NCBI RefSeq assembly: GCF_003584685.1
Contig: NZ_AP018549.1
Span: 682,001-746,000 of the forward strand
Origin: Lactobacillus paragasseri
GTDB lineage: Bacteria; Bacillota; Bacilli; Lactobacillales; Lactobacillaceae
Direction of reading: 5' to 3'
DNA length: 64,000 nt
This document shows positions 48,162 to 58,602 of this stretch, one piece after another. The notes below the pieces were generated by a model. The model searched no databases. It was given only the letters and a program-made list of their open reading frames with translations, and was not told the origin of the DNA. The first letter of the stretch is position 1; each line of letters opens with the position of its first letter. A program made the position numbers and the translations under genes.

Positions 48162-50555
48162 ATGATTGCACAAGTTATTGTAGATGTGGCTGCTAAGCAA
48201 ACTGATCGCGTATTTGAATATCATATTCCTCAAGAACTAACTGATGTGGCTGTTGGCTCGAGAGTGGTCGTTCCCTTTGGGAGGCGAAAAGTACAAGGCT
48301 TTGTTGTTGGTATCAGTAAAACAACTTCTTATTCAGGAAAATTGAAAGATTTACTTGTTGTTGTTGATGAATTGCCACCTCTTACTCCAGAATTAGTTGC
48401 TTTGTCTAAAACTTTAGCCGATAAAATTTTTGCCTACCGAATTACAATCTTGCAGTCGATGTTGCCAAGGGTAATGAGGGCAAATTATCGAAAAATTTTA
48501 GTTCCAATTACTGAAGAAGCAAAAAAGCTTAAAATTTTTAAAGGTGAGCCACTTGATTTAAATGAAGTTTCAAATCTTAATACTATTGTAGAAATTAGAA
48601 AGTTAATTAAAAATAATCAGGCTAAGATTGAATACCTAGTTGAAAACAAAGCCAAGAAAAAACAGGCTGCAATCTATCTTTTAACTAAAACTAAAGTAGA
48701 ATACCAAGAGATTTTAAAAGGATTAAGAAAAACCGCTAAAAAGCAGCAAGCTTTATTGGATAATATCGTAAAAAAATATCATGAGTATCCAAAATTAGGT
48801 TCAAAAATAGTGTCTGAGCTGGATGTGTCAAGTTCTGTTCTAAGAACCGCTGTAAAAAAGGGCTGGCTTGTAAAAAAAGAGCAAGAAATATATCGTGATC
48901 CGTTAAAAGACTTTGAGTCTAGGAAACAGAAAAATCAAATTAAGTTAAATTCAGAACAAACTCATGCTTTAAATTCAATTGGAAAAAGTATTCAAAAAAA
49001 AGAAGCTAAAACTTTTCTTCTTGAAGGAATTACTGGTAGTGGTAAGACAGAAGTATACCTTCATGCAATTAGTGTCGCACTTGAGCAGAAAAGAAATGCT
49101 TTAATGTTAGTTCCAGAAATTTCTTTGACACCGCAAATGGTTAAGCAAGTAAAAGAACGTTTTGGAGATAATGTTGCAGTTTTGCATAGTGGCTTATCTG
49201 AAGGAGAAAAATATGATGAGTGGCGCAGAATTCGTCGCGGAGAAGCTCAAGTTGTAGTCGGAGCAAGAAGCGCGATTTTTGCTCCTTTAAAAAATATTGG
49301 CTTAATAGTAATTGATGAAGAACATGAATCTTCCTATAAACAAAATGATACTCCTCGTTATCATGCTAGAGATGTTGCTTTATTGAGAAGTAAATTTCAT
49401 AAATGTCCAGTTGTTTTAGGGAGTGCTACGCCTTCTTTGGCAAGTCGTGCAAGAGCTCAAAAAGGAAGATATGAATTATTGCTTTTAACTAAACGCGCTA
49501 ATCAAAAATCTTTGCCTAAAGTTGATTTAATTGATTTAAAAACAGTCGAATTTGCTGGAGCTCAGTTTGATTTATCGATTCCTTTAGTGGATGCAATCAA
49601 AGAAAAAATAGCTAAAAAAGAACAGGTAATTTTACTTCTTAATCGTCGAGGTTTCGCTAGTTTTATGCTTTGTCGCAATTGTGGCTTTGTCCTAAAATGC
49701 CCAAACTGTGACATTTCATTAACGCTTCATAAAGATACCCAACAGATGCAGTGTCATTATTGCGGACATAAAGAACCGATTCCAAGAAAATGTCCAAAGT
49801 GTCAAAGTGAAAAAATAAGATTTTTAGGTACTGGAACACAAAAAGTACAAGAAGAACTTGAAAAATTACTACCCGAAGCAAAAATTTTAAGAATGGATGT
49901 TGATACGACTAGACGTAAGGGAAGTTATAAAAAAATCTTAGATAGTTTTGGCGATCATAAAGCTGATATTTTATTAGGGACACAGATGATCGCAAAGGGA
50001 TTGGATTTTCCCAATGTAACTTTAGTTGGTGTAATTAATGCTGATACTGCCCTCTCACTACCAGATTTTAATTCTGCAGAAAAAACTTTTGATCTGCTAA
50101 CGCAAGTATCAGGAAGAGCTGGAAGAGCAGAAAAAACTGGCAGGGTAATGATTCAAACTTATAATCCTGATAATTATGCGATAAAATTAGCACAAAGTCA
50201 GGATTATGAGAGTTTTTACCAAAAAGAAATGCAGGTTAGATTTCAAGGCAACTATCCGCCTTTCTTCTATACCACACTAATTACGATTACATCAAAAAAT
50301 GAGCAATCGGCTGCTAAAGAAGCATTTGTGATTAAAAGAAAGTTGATGAGGCATCTACATGCTCCAACAATTATTTTGGGACCGACTCCAAGTAGCGTAG
50401 CAAAAATTAAAAATCAATATTATTACCAAATCTTGGTAAAATATAAATATGAGCCTAAATTGCATGATTTGCTTCATCAAATTCAGGATGATGCACAATT
50501 AGCGCAAAAACGTGGTTTAAATATATATATATTGATAATGAGCCAGAAAGAATAA
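48162..50555 (+). CDS. priA: Primosomal replication helicase PriA
   Basis: A 797-residue superfamily 2 helicase. Walker A is 'LLEGITGSGKTEVYLHA' and the DExH box 'VIDEEHESSYKQ'. A Cys-rich zinc region (CRNCGFVLKCPNCDISL ... CHYCGHKEPIPRKCPKC) follows. The C-terminal helicase part has 'GTQMIAKGLDFPNVTLV'. PriA reloads the replisome at stalled forks. It is followed by fmt and rsmB in the usual Firmicutes order. Confidence 0.98.
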   Translation: MIAQVIVDVAAKQTDRVFEYHIPQELTDVAVGSRVVVPFGRRKVQGFVVGISKTTSYSGKLKDLLVVVDELPPLTPELVALSKTLADKIFAYRITILQSMLPRVMRANYRKILVPITEEAKKLKIFKGEPLDLNEVSNLNTIVEIRKLIKNNQAKIEYLVENKAKKKQAAIYLLTKTKVEYQEILKGLRKTAKKQQALLDNIVKKYHEYPKLGSKIVSELDVSSSVLRTAVKKGWLVKKEQEIYRDPLKDFESRKQKNQIKLNSEQTHALNSIGKSIQKKEAKTFLLEGITGSGKTEVYLHAISVALEQKRNALMLVPEISLTPQMVKQVKERFGDNVAVLHSGLSEGEKYDEWRRIRRGEAQVVVGARSAIFAPLKNIGLIVIDEEHESSYKQNDTPRYHARDVALLRSKFHKCPVVLGSATPSLASRARAQKGRYELLLLTKRANQKSLPKVDLIDLKTVEFAGAQFDLSIPLVDAIKEKIAKKEQVILLLNRRGFASFMLCRNCGFVLKCPNCDISLTLHKDTQQMQCHYCGHKEPIPRKCPKCQSEKIRFLGTGTQKVQEELEKLLPEAKILRMDVDTTRRKGSYKKILDSFGDHKADILLGTQMIAKGLDFPNVTLVGVINADTALSLPDFNSAEKTFDLLTQVSGRAGRAEKTGRVMIQTYNPDNYAIKLAQSQDYESFYQKEMQVRFQGNYPPFFYTTLITITSKNEQSAAKEAFVIKRKLMRHLHAPTIILGPTPSSVAKIKNQYYYQILVKYKYEPKLHDLLHQIQDDAQLAQKRGLNIYILIMSQKE

Positions 50556-50580
50556 TGTAGTTAAGAAGGAAGTTGAATCT

Positions 50581-51525
50581 ATGTCATCAGTTATTTTTTT
50601 AGGAACGCCAAATTTTGGTAGTGTTGTTTTGCAAGGTTTAATTGATCAAGGATATGATGTTAAGGCTGTAGTTACTCAGCCTGATAAACGAGTAGGACGT
50701 AAGCAAGTAGTTCATCAATCTGCTGTTAAGCAAACTGCGCTAAAACATAATCTTCCTGTTTATCAGCCAGCTAAGTTATCTGGATCAGATGAGCTTGCAG
50801 AATTAATGAAGATTGAACCAGACTTTATTGTAACTGCAGCTTATGGACAATTTTTACCAACTAAATTTTTGAAGTCTGCTAAGATTGCACCGGTTAATGT
50901 CCATGGCTCACTCTTGCCAGAATATCGTGGTGGTGCACCGATTCAGTACTCCGTTTTAAATGGAGATAAGGAAACCGGAATTACCATAATGGAAATGGTT
51001 AAGAAAATGGATGCAGGAGATATTTTCTCTCAAAAAGCTTTACCAATTGAAGCTGACGATACCAGTGGTACTTTATTTGATAAGTTAAGTATTTTAGGTA
51101 GAGATTTACTGCTAGAAACCCTGCCAAAATTTATTGATGGAACAATTACACGGACTCCTCAAAATGAAGCTAAGGTAGTTTTTTCACCAAATATTTCTAA
51201 AGAACAAGAGCAAATTAAATTATCAATGACGGCTGAGCAAGCTAATAATTTGATTCGCGCCCTTAATCCTGATCCAGGCGCATACTTAATGCTTGATGGC
51301 AAGAGATTTAAGATTTGGAAGGCAAAACCTTTAGCTGAGAAAACAAGTTTTCCTGCTGGAACTTTAGTTACTAATAAAAAGAGATTTGTAATTAGCATGG
51401 CTAATGGAAGTGAATTAGAACTACTTGAAGTTCAACCAACTGGCAAGAAAAAAATGAATATTAAGGACTACTTAAACGGTCAAGGCAGTCATTTTACAAG
51501 TGGAGAAAAGATAATTGATGAGTAA
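50581..51525 (+). CDS. fmt: Methionyl-tRNA formyltransferase
   Basis: A 314-residue protein with the formyltransferase domain 'VNVHGSLLPEYRGGAPIQYSVLNGDKETGITIM', containing the catalytic HGSLLP motif. A C-terminal OB-like tRNA-binding domain (~210-310) follows. It formylates Met-tRNAi for initiation. It overlaps rsmB by eight bases. Confidence 0.97.
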   Translation: MSSVIFLGTPNFGSVVLQGLIDQGYDVKAVVTQPDKRVGRKQVVHQSAVKQTALKHNLPVYQPAKLSGSDELAELMKIEPDFIVTAAYGQFLPTKFLKSAKIAPVNVHGSLLPEYRGGAPIQYSVLNGDKETGITIMEMVKKMDAGDIFSQKALPIEADDTSGTLFDKLSILGRDLLLETLPKFIDGTITRTPQNEAKVVFSPNISKEQEQIKLSMTAEQANNLIRALNPDPGAYLMLDGKRFKIWKAKPLAEKTSFPAGTLVTNKKRFVISMANGSELELLEVQPTGKKKMNIKDYLNGQGSHFTSGEKIIDE

Positions 51526-52834
51526 TGCGAGAACAGTTGCTTTAGAAACTTTGATTAAGGTTTTTAATCAAAAGAGCTATTCTAATATTGCTTTAAATAA
51601 TGAACTAGTAAAACATGAGTTAAAGCCAGCTGATAAGGCTTTAGCAACAAGAATTGTTTATGGAACTATTCAATATAAAATATTTTTAGAATATCAATTA
51701 AAACCGCTGATTAAAACCAAATTACGCGATAAATTTTTAATGCCATTACTTTTAATGTCTGCATACCAATATTTTTTCCTAGAAAAAGTACCAGCAAATG
51801 CAATCTTTGATGAAGCAAATAAATTAGCTAAAAAATTTAGTAAGAAAAATAGTGGTAGCTATAAACTAGTTAATGGAATTTTACGTGCTTTAGAGCGCCA
51901 AGGAAAAGTTTTACCATCGTCTGATAATTTAGTTGATTATTTGAGTATCAAAGAAAGCTTTCCTAAGTGGTTGGTAGAATATTTATTGGATCATTTTGGT
52001 GAAGATCAGACTAAAGAAATTTTGGTGCGAAGTAATCAACCAGCAGCTAACTCAATCAGAATGGCTGCAGTGAAAGGAAAGTTCGAAGAAATTAAAACCG
52101 CATTGAGAAAAGATGGTTTTGATTTTAAAGAATCTTGTTTAACAGGGCATAATTTGAACCTAAGTAAAGGCGGAGTAGCACAAACCAGCTTGTTTAAGGA
52201 CGGAAAAATTACTATTCAAGATGCGGCAGCTTCACTTGCTGTAGATGCTTTTAATTTTACTGGGAATGAACAGGTTTTAGATGCATGTAGTGCCCCTGGA
52301 GGAAAGACTGTTCAAATTGCAGAAAAATTAACAAATGGTAGCGTAATTGCTTTAGATATTCATGAAAATAAACTAAGGCTTGTCAAAAATGCTGCCAAAA
52401 GACTTCATGTTAGTGATAAAGTAAAAACAAAGGCTTTGGATGCCAGAAAAGCTCAAGAATATTTTACTGCAGGACAATTTGATAAAATCTTAGTAGATGC
52501 TCCTTGTTCTGGTCTCGGTTTAATAAGACGTAAGCCAGAGATTAGATATGAAAAGTCACTAGATGATATTAAAAATTTAGCTAGAATTCAGCTGTCTATC
52601 TTAGAAAATATTAGTGGACTTTTAGCTCCAAGTGGAGAGTTGGTTTATTCAACTTGCACGATTAGCCTTGAAGAAGATGAGGGAGTAGTTAATCAATTTT
52701 TGAAACTGCACCCTGAATTTGATTTAGTTCCAGTTCAGGTAGGAAAGCTTCCAAAACAGAACATGGTAAGAATTTTTCCTAGTGTAGATGGCAGTGATGG
52801 ATTTTTTATTGCAAAATTAAAAAAACGAGGGTAA
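51518..52834 (+). CDS. rsmB: 16S rRNA (cytosine-967 C5) methyltransferase
   Basis: ATG 51518 gives 438 residues. An N-terminal NusB-like helical domain (~1-140) is followed by a Rossmann methyltransferase. The SAM motif is 'VLDACSAPGGKTVQIAE'. The two catalytic cysteines lie in 'DAPCSGLGLIRRKPE' and 'VYSTCTISLEEDEGVV'. It makes m5C967 in 16S rRNA. It stands between fmt and the PP2C phosphatase as in other Firmicutes. Confidence 0.95.
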   Translation: MSNARTVALETLIKVFNQKSYSNIALNNELVKHELKPADKALATRIVYGTIQYKIFLEYQLKPLIKTKLRDKFLMPLLLMSAYQYFFLEKVPANAIFDEANKLAKKFSKKNSGSYKLVNGILRALERQGKVLPSSDNLVDYLSIKESFPKWLVEYLLDHFGEDQTKEILVRSNQPAANSIRMAAVKGKFEEIKTALRKDGFDFKESCLTGHNLNLSKGGVAQTSLFKDGKITIQDAAASLAVDAFNFTGNEQVLDACSAPGGKTVQIAEKLTNGSVIALDIHENKLRLVKNAAKRLHVSDKVKTKALDARKAQEYFTAGQFDKILVDAPCSGLGLIRRKPEIRYEKSLDDIKNLARIQLSILENISGLLAPSGELVYSTCTISLEEDEGVVNQFLKLHPEFDLVPVQVGKLPKQNMVRIFPSVDGSDGFFIAKLKKRG

Positions 52835-52840
52835 ATAATT

Positions 52841-53593
52841 TTGATTAAAACAGCGTTTGCTTCAAGCATTGGTAGAGTCCGAGAGACTAATCAGGACTTC
52901 GTAAAAGTATTTAAAAATCAAAATAATATCATTATGGGGATCGTTTGTGACGGAATGGGTGGCCATCAGGGCGGCGATGTTGCTTCAACAATGGCCGTTA
53001 GCCATTTAGGTCACAATTTTGAAAAGACAGATTTTACTGATCCTGATCTAGCTCAAAAATGGCTAACTGTACAATTGCGATTAGAAAATGAAACTATTTT
53101 AAATACAGCAGACCGTTTTGCTGATTTAAATGGGATGGGTACTACAGTTGTTTTGGCAATTGCTTTTACCGAAAAAATCTTAATTGCTCATTTAGGGGAT
53201 TCACGCTGCTATTTGTATGGCGGAAATGAGTTTAAGCAAATCACTGAGGATCATTCCTTAGTACATGAATTAGTTAAGATGGGACAAATAACTGAGCAAC
53301 AAGCTAGAAATCATCCTCAAAAAAATATCATTACTGAAACATTAGGTGTTTCAAGTACTGTGAATCCAGAATTTGATGTACTTGAAGTACATGCAGGTGA
53401 TATTTTTCTTCTTTGTACAGATGGACTAACAAATTCTTTAACGGATCCTCAAATTCAACAAATTCTCGCCACTAAGAACTTAAGTTTAAAAGAACGTTGC
53501 AATAAATTGATTAATGAGGCAAATCGTTTAGGTGGCGGAGATAATATTACTGTTTGTTTACTTGCCTATGTAGAAAAGGATGGTGACAAATAG
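52841..53593 (+). CDS. prpC: PP2C-type protein phosphatase (Stp/PrpC)
   Basis: A 250-residue protein starting at TTG 52841 behind CGAGGG. 'SSIGRVRETNQDFV', 'VCDGMGGHQGGDVAS', 'HLGDSRCYLY', 'TDGLTNSLTDPQI' and 'GGGDNITVCLL' are the PP2C metal-site motifs, all present. It reverses phosphorylation by PknB, whose gene follows after two bases. The pair controls cell-wall synthesis and division. Confidence 0.96.
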   Translation: MIKTAFASSIGRVRETNQDFVKVFKNQNNIIMGIVCDGMGGHQGGDVASTMAVSHLGHNFEKTDFTDPDLAQKWLTVQLRLENETILNTADRFADLNGMGTTVVLAIAFTEKILIAHLGDSRCYLYGGNEFKQITEDHSLVHELVKMGQITEQQARNHPQKNIITETLGVSSTVNPEFDVLEVHAGDIFLLCTDGLTNSLTDPQIQQILATKNLSLKERCNKLINEANRLGGGDNITVCLLAYVEKDGDK

Positions 53594-53595
53594 CG

Positions 53596-55596
53596 ATGGA
53601 AAAGGGCCATTTACTTGGTGGTCGCTATAAAATCATTTCTGTTCTAGGCGAAGGTGGAATGGCTAATGTTTATTTAGCTGAGGATATCATTTTGCAAAGA
53701 AAAGTCGCTGTTAAAGTATTACGGCTTAATTTGCAAAAAGATCCTCAAACTATTCAACGCTTTCAAAGAGAAGCACTTTCAACTAGTGAATTAAGTCATC
53801 CTCATATTGTTTCTATTCTTGATGTAGGAACGGAAGGAGATTGCCATTATTTGGTAATGGATTATGTTGATGGCTCCGATTTAGAGGAATACATTCAACG
53901 CAATAATCCAATTCCTTTGCCTAAAGTGATTGATATTATGGATCAGATTTTGAGTGCTGTAGCTTTAGCACATAAACACAATGTGATCCATCGCGATCTA
54001 AAACCACAAAATATTTTAATGGATAAAAAGGGTAATATTAAGATTGTTGATTTTGGTATTGCGATTGCACTAAATCAAAGTACCATGACGCAAACTAATA
54101 CTGCTATGGGATCAGTACATTATATGTCTCCTGAACAAGCACGTGGCAGTATGGCTACAAAGCAATCAGATATTTATTCTTTGGGGATCATTTTATATAA
54201 ATTATTGACTGGAACGGTTCCTTTTACGGGAGAAAATGCGGTTGCAGTTGCCTTGAAACATTTTCAAGAAAAAACGCCGTCTTTAAGAGCTAAAAATCCG
54301 TCAATTCCCCAAGCACTAGAAAATGTTGTCTTTAAAGCTACCGCTAAAGATCCGAGAGATCGATATAAGTCTGTTTTAGATATGAAAAAAGATTTAGATA
54401 CTTGTTTGGATCCCAAGCGTAAGGATGAACCTGTCTATAAGCCCCAACATGATCCCGCAGCAGATGAAACTATCGTTATTCCTCCGCTAGAAGGAAGCGT
54501 TCATAATAAAGATCATGAAACACAGGAAAAGTCAGAGCCAAAAGAAGAAAAAAAGAATTTCCTAGATAACCTAAAAGGCCATAAGTGGTGGTGGATAGGT
54601 GCTTTAATTGCATTTTGCGTGATTATGGTAATTCTCTTTTTTGCTCTTGGTAGAAAAGATATGGTAGATATTCCTAATCTTAATAAAATGACGCAGACAG
54701 AAGCTAAAAATTCTTTGAATTCTTCTGGTTTAGAACTTGGAAAAATTAGTTATGAGTACTCTGATACTGTACCTAAAGGAAAGGTAATCAGAACTAAGCC
54801 TCCAATTGGTTCGCAAATAAAAGATGGACAAAAGGTAAATCTGATTATTTCTAAGGGGCCTCATCTTGTCGAAATGCCTAATGTGATTGGTGAATCATAT
54901 ACTGTTGCTAAGAAACAGTTAGTTAAATTAGGCTTTTCGGTTGCTAAAACTGAAGAATATTCTAGCAACCCTAAGAATCAGGTTAATGCTCAAGATGTTG
55001 AGCCTGGCCAGCAAATTAATCCTGATAAGGCAACTGTAACTTTATTAGTTTCTAAAGGACCTTCTTCGGCGAGTAGTACCCGATCTAGAAGACATACAAT
55101 AAAGTTAAGGGATATTGTAGGCTATTCTTTAAAGGGCGCTCAAGATTATGCTCGTGAGAATCATTTAACACTTAAAGTTGAAGAAGAAGATTCAGATGAT
55201 AAGAATGATGGTACTGTCTTGCGTCAATCGCCAGAATCGGGTACTGACGTAAGTTCAGGTTCTACCTTAACTGTTATAGTAGCTAAGTCTAAAAAGACAG
55301 ATGCAAATAGTAGTTCAAACAGTAGTTCAAACAGCTCTACTACGACTACCACGGTTACTAAGTCATATACAATAAATTATCCAGCAGATTCTAGTCAAAG
55401 TAATTCACAAAAGACACCTGATCATATTCAGGTTTATGTTTCTGATGATGATCATTCGATTAATAATATTTATCGTGATATGAATATTACTTCTGAGCAA
55501 AGTTTTACTGTTCCTTTTAAATTAACTAAGAAAAATGGCCATATAAAGATATTAAGAAATGGCAATACTATTTTAGATGAGGACGTTAATAAATAA
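53596..55596 (+). CDS. pknB: Serine/threonine protein kinase with three PASTA domains
   Basis: A 666-residue membrane kinase. The kinase domain (~10-270) has G-loop '[10 protein letters not shown]', Lys40, Glu59, catalytic HRDLKPQN (132-139) and DFG (152-154). A juxtamembrane stretch and one membrane helix at ~335-352 follow. Three extracellular PASTA repeats (~358-422, 424-490, 504-568) bind muropeptides or lipid II. A Ser/Asn/Thr linker leads to a ~70-residue C-terminal β domain outside the PASTA set. Located between prpC and rsgA. Confidence 0.97.
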   Translation: MEKGHLLGGRYKIISVLGEGGMANVYLAEDIILQRKVAVKVLRLNLQKDPQTIQRFQREALSTSELSHPHIVSILDVGTEGDCHYLVMDYVDGSDLEEYIQRNNPIPLPKVIDIMDQILSAVALAHKHNVIHRDLKPQNILMDKKGNIKIVDFGIAIALNQSTMTQTNTAMGSVHYMSPEQARGSMATKQSDIYSLGIILYKLLTGTVPFTGENAVAVALKHFQEKTPSLRAKNPSIPQALENVVFKATAKDPRDRYKSVLDMKKDLDTCLDPKRKDEPVYKPQHDPAADETIVIPPLEGSVHNKDHETQEKSEPKEEKKNFLDNLKGHKWWWIGALIAFCVIMVILFFALGRKDMVDIPNLNKMTQTEAKNSLNSSGLELGKISYEYSDTVPKGKVIRTKPPIGSQIKDGQKVNLIISKGPHLVEMPNVIGESYTVAKKQLVKLGFSVAKTEEYSSNPKNQVNAQDVEPGQQINPDKATVTLLVSKGPSSASSTRSRRHTIKLRDIVGYSLKGAQDYARENHLTLKVEEEDSDDKNDGTVLRQSPESGTDVSSGSTLTVIVAKSKKTDANSSSNSSSNSSTTTTTVTKSYTINYPADSSQSNSQKTPDHIQVYVSDDDHSINNIYRDMNITSEQSFTVPFKLTKKNGHIKILRNGNTILDEDVNK

Positions 55597-56489
55597 TGAA
55601 TAAAGCACAAGGGACTATCGTTAGCGCTATTTCCGGTTATTACGACGTTGAAATTGAGAACAAGGTAGTTAGAACTAGAGCACGTGGAGTTTTTAGAGAT
55701 CGTAAGCAAAAGCCATTAGTAGGTGATAGAGTAGTTGTTCAATTAGACGATCAAGGGATGAATTACTTGATAGAAATATTACCTCGAACTAATGAAATTG
55801 GACGTCCTGCAGTAGCCAATGTATCAAGAGTATTATTAGTCATTTCAGCGGTTGAACCGGATTTTTCACTTGAATTGCTAGATAGATATCTGACCTTTTT
55901 TGCTTGGAAAAATGTGGGAGTAGTTATTTATTTATCAAAATCTGATATTACGCCTAATGAAAAATTAAAAGCAATTAAATGTAAGTTAGATTATTATCAA
56001 AAAATTGGCTATTCTGTTTTTGAAGATGCAGAAGAATTAGAACGGCAATTGCCTACTATGATTCAGAAAGATCAAATCTGGACTTTAGCAGGTCAATCTG
56101 GAGCGGGAAAGTCAACTTTGCTAAATAAACTGGAAAGAGAAGCAAACCAAGCGACAGGTGCAATTTCAACAGCTTTAAATCGTGGTAAGCATACAACAAG
56201 ACAAGTTAAGCTTTTTAAATATGCATCTGGTTTTATTGCAGACACTCCAGGTTTTTCAGCAATTGACTTATTTAAAATTAAAGTTGATGAGCTTGGAAAT
56301 TATTTTTATGATTTAAAAGATGCAAGCGTTAAGTGCAAGTTTAGACGATGCCAGCATATAAAAGAGCCTGGTTGTGAGGTTAAGAAACTAATTGAAGAGG
56401 GAAAAATAGCTAAAAGCCGCTATGATTCTTATTTAAAGATTAGACAGGAAATTTCTGAAAACAGAATGCCTGAGTATTTAAAGAAATAG
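55596..56489 (+). CDS. rsgA: Ribosome small-subunit GTPase RsgA
   Basis: A 297-residue circularly permuted GTPase. It has an N-terminal OB fold ([29 protein letters not shown]), then G4 'YLSKSD', G1 '[12 protein letters not shown]' and G3 'DTPGF'. The C-terminal zinc site is '[16 protein letters not shown]'. It assists 30S maturation. The ATG overlaps the pknB stop. Confidence 0.97.
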   Translation: MNKAQGTIVSAISGYYDVEIENKVVRTRARGVFRDRKQKPLVGDRVVVQLDDQGMNYLIEILPRTNEIGRPAVANVSRVLLVISAVEPDFSLELLDRYLTFFAWKNVGVVIYLSKSDITPNEKLKAIKCKLDYYQKIGYSVFEDAEELERQLPTMIQKDQIWTLAGQSGAGKSTLLNKLEREANQATGAISTALNRGKHTTRQVKLFKYASGFIADTPGFSAIDLFKIKVDELGNYFYDLKDASVKCKFRRCQHIKEPGCEVKKLIEEGKIAKSRYDSYLKIRQEISENRMPEYLKK

Positions 56490-56497
56490 GTGAAGAA

Positions 56498-57148
56498 ATG
56501 ATAGCACCATCAATCTTGAATGCAGATAACATGCATTTAAGCCGTGATATTAAAGCAGCCATTGAGAGTGGCATTGAAAGGTTTCATATTGATATAATGG
56601 ATGGCCATTTTGTTCCTAATTTATCCTATGGACCAGAATTGGTAAAAGATTTTAAACGCTCATTTCCTTTTACTAAGGCGGAAATTCATTTAATGAGTAA
56701 TAATTTGGATACTACTTTGCCACTTTTTGTTGAAGCTGGGTGTGATATTTTAGAATTTCACTATGAAGCCACAAATAAGCCAGATTACTGGTTAAATTAT
56801 TTGAAAGACCATAATGTTCGTTGCGGAATGGCAATTAATCCTTCGACGCCAGTTAATAAATTAAAGCCTTTTTTAAATAAATTAGATCAAGTGCTATTAA
56901 TGACTGTCAAACCAGGTTTTGGTGGTCAAAAATTCGAAGAAGTATCGGTTGATCGTTTGACTGAACTTCAAGATATGATTAAAAATGAAAATCTAGATTT
57001 GCCGATTGAGGTAGATGGCGGAATAGATCGTGAAACTTTAAAATTAACTCGCGATGCTGGAGCTAAGATTTTTGTTGCTGGATCGTATATTTTTAAAAAT
57101 GGCAGTATTGAAGACCAAGTAATGAAGTTGAAAAAAGAAGATAAATGA
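56498..57148 (+). CDS. rpe: Ribulose-phosphate 3-epimerase
   Basis: A 216-residue TIM-barrel protein with 'APSILNADNMHL', 'RFHIDIMDGHFVPNLSYGP', 'IHLMSNN' and 'VLLMTVKPGFGGQKF', and the 'IEVDGGID' strand, all metal/substrate signatures. It interconverts ribulose-5-P and xylulose-5-P. It overlaps thiN by four bases. Confidence 0.97.
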   Translation: MIAPSILNADNMHLSRDIKAAIESGIERFHIDIMDGHFVPNLSYGPELVKDFKRSFPFTKAEIHLMSNNLDTTLPLFVEAGCDILEFHYEATNKPDYWLNYLKDHNVRCGMAINPSTPVNKLKPFLNKLDQVLLMTVKPGFGGQKFEEVSVDRLTELQDMIKNENLDLPIEVDGGIDRETLKLTRDAGAKIFVAGSYIFKNGSIEDQVMKLKKEDK

Positions 57149-57813
57149 AAGCAATTGCATTATTAGGCGGTCCAAAAGAAGAATGGCCACAAAATTTAGC
57201 AGATAAAATTAAATTAGCACAAAAAAAGGGCGCCCTAATTATGGCTAGTGACCGGGGTAGCCTTTTTTTATTAGAACTAGGAATAGTTCCTGATGTTGCA
57301 TTAGGAGATTATGACTCATTAACTAATCATGAAAGACAATTAGTTGAACGTAAAGTTAAAGATATGCGTTACTCAAATCCTATTAAAGATTTTACAGATT
57401 CAGAAATGTTGTATTATGCAGCATTTATTGACTATAAGGTTGATGATTTGACTGTATATGGTGCAACAGGGGGAAGATTAGATCATTTTTTTGTTAATAT
57501 GTACGCTGTATTAAAAGCACCTTTTGCCAGTTTTAAAGAGCAAATTAAGTTCGTTGATAAACAGAATATTGTGCGCTTTTTTGGCAAAGGAAGACACTTA
57601 ATTTCTTATAATTCTGACTACAAATATTTAGGGATTGGTGCTTTAACCGAGGTGAAAGATTTTAGTATTAAAAATGCTAAATATGATTTAGCCCCAGTTG
57701 ATTTGAAAGTGCCAACTATGTATTCTTCAAATGAATATTTGCGTCAGCAAGCAGTAAAAATTTCTTGTAAATTTGGTGTTTTAATTGTAATTAATAGCCG
57801 AGATAAAAAATAA
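57145..57813 (+). CDS. thiN: Thiamine pyrophosphokinase
   Basis: A 222-residue protein. 'MASDRGSLFLLELGIVPDVALGDYDSL', 'DFTDSEMLYYAAF' and 'YGATGGRLDHFFVNMYAVL' match thiamine pyrophosphokinase. It makes TDP from thiamine and ATP. Last gene of the gmk-to-thiN run; a terminator shared with rpmB follows. Confidence 0.95.
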   Translation: MKAIALLGGPKEEWPQNLADKIKLAQKKGALIMASDRGSLFLLELGIVPDVALGDYDSLTNHERQLVERKVKDMRYSNPIKDFTDSEMLYYAAFIDYKVDDLTVYGATGGRLDHFFVNMYAVLKAPFASFKEQIKFVDKQNIVRFFGKGRHLISYNSDYKYLGIGALTEVKDFSIKNAKYDLAPVDLKVPTMYSSNEYLRQQAVKISCKFGVLIVINSRDKK

Positions 57814-57846
57814 AAGGGATCAAGTTTTATACTTGATCCCTTTTAT
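57812..57846. terminator. Bidirectional terminator between thiN and rpmB
   Basis: AAAAGGGATCAAG (57812-57824) pairs perfectly with CTTGATCCCTTTT (57832-57844). T tracts on both strands. Confidence 0.92.
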
Positions 57847-57861
57847 TTTTTTACTTCTTAA

Positions 57862-58047
57862 TTAGGCACGTTTAACCTTACCGGATTTCAAAGCGCGAGC
57901 AGATACCCAAACACGCTTTGGCTTACCGTCAACAAGGATGCGAACTTTTTGAAGGTTTGGCTTCCATGAACGCCGCACGGAGTTCAAAGCCTTTGAACGC
58001 TTGTTACCAAAGACCGTCTTGCGGCCAGTAATAATGTCTTTTGCCAT
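57862..58047 (-). CDS. rpmB: 50S ribosomal protein L28
   Basis: A 61-residue basic protein. The opening '[34 protein letters not shown]' and '[18 protein letters not shown]' are L28 hallmarks. It has no zinc cysteines (the C- form). A strong AAAGGAGGG lies upstream on the - strand. It is divergent from the asp23-fakA operon, as in Bacillus. Confidence 0.98.
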   Translation of the reverse strand: MAKDIITGRKTVFGNKRSKALNSVRRSWKPNLQKVRILVDGKPKRVWVSARALKSGKVKRA

Positions 58048-58088
58048 TTGTGCTAAACCCTCCTTTATTTGTGTTGTAGTACTTATCT

Positions 58089-58117
58089 AATTTATCACAG
58101 CTTTTAGTTTTGTGCAA
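58089..58117 (-). promoter_or_regulatory. rpmB promoter
   Basis: On the - strand TTGCAC, 17 bp, TAAATT (-10 at 58094-58089). Confidence 0.65.
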
Positions 58118-58150
58118 TATTGTCTTTTCATTTTCTTAAAACTAACATTG

Positions 58151-58178
58151 TTGATATAAAAGCTTGCTGTGTTAAAAT
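58151..58178 (+). promoter_or_regulatory. Promoter of the yloU-fakA-recG-plsX operon
   Basis: TTGATA (58151-58156), 16 bp, TAAAAT (58173-58178). Confidence 0.65.
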
Positions 58179-58218
58179 AAATTGAGAAAAAATTGTTCTT
58201 CGTTAATGGAGGAATACG

Positions 58219-58581
58219 ATGGCTGTTAAAATTAAAACAAAGTATGGCTTAATTGATATTTCAAATAGTGTGATCGCTACTGTCGTTGGTGGCGCAGCAA
58301 CTTCTAACTATGGTGTAGTTGGAATGGCTTCAAAGAACGCTTTGCGGGATGGAGCTTACACTATTTTAAATCGCGAGAATTATCGACGCGGTGTAGTAAT
58401 TAAAACTAATGATAATCAAATAGTCGTTGATGTATATATTATTGTGGGTTATGGTCTAAAAATTTCAGAAGTAAGTCACAATGTACAAGATAGTGTAAAA
58501 TACAATCTTGAAAATCTTTTAGGCATTAAAACAAAATCTGTTAACGTGATTGTTCAAGGCGTAAAGATTTTAGACGATTAA
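58219..58581 (+). CDS. Asp23/Gls24-family protein (YloU-like)
   Basis: A 120-residue protein with the Asp23 fold: 'IDISNSVIATVVGGAATSNYGVVGMA', and 'VVDVYIIVGYGLKISEVSHNVQDSVKYNLENLLG'. Unlike the copy next to nusB, it has no acidic tail. YloU-like proteins always precede fakA in Firmicutes; their exact role is unknown. ATG 58219 follows GGAGG. Confidence 0.92.
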   Translation: MAVKIKTKYGLIDISNSVIATVVGGAATSNYGVVGMASKNALRDGAYTILNRENYRRGVVIKTNDNQIVVDVYIIVGYGLKISEVSHNVQDSVKYNLENLLGIKTKSVNVIVQGVKILDD

Positions 58582-58602
58582 TGCAATCTGGAGGAGCTAA
58601 TT

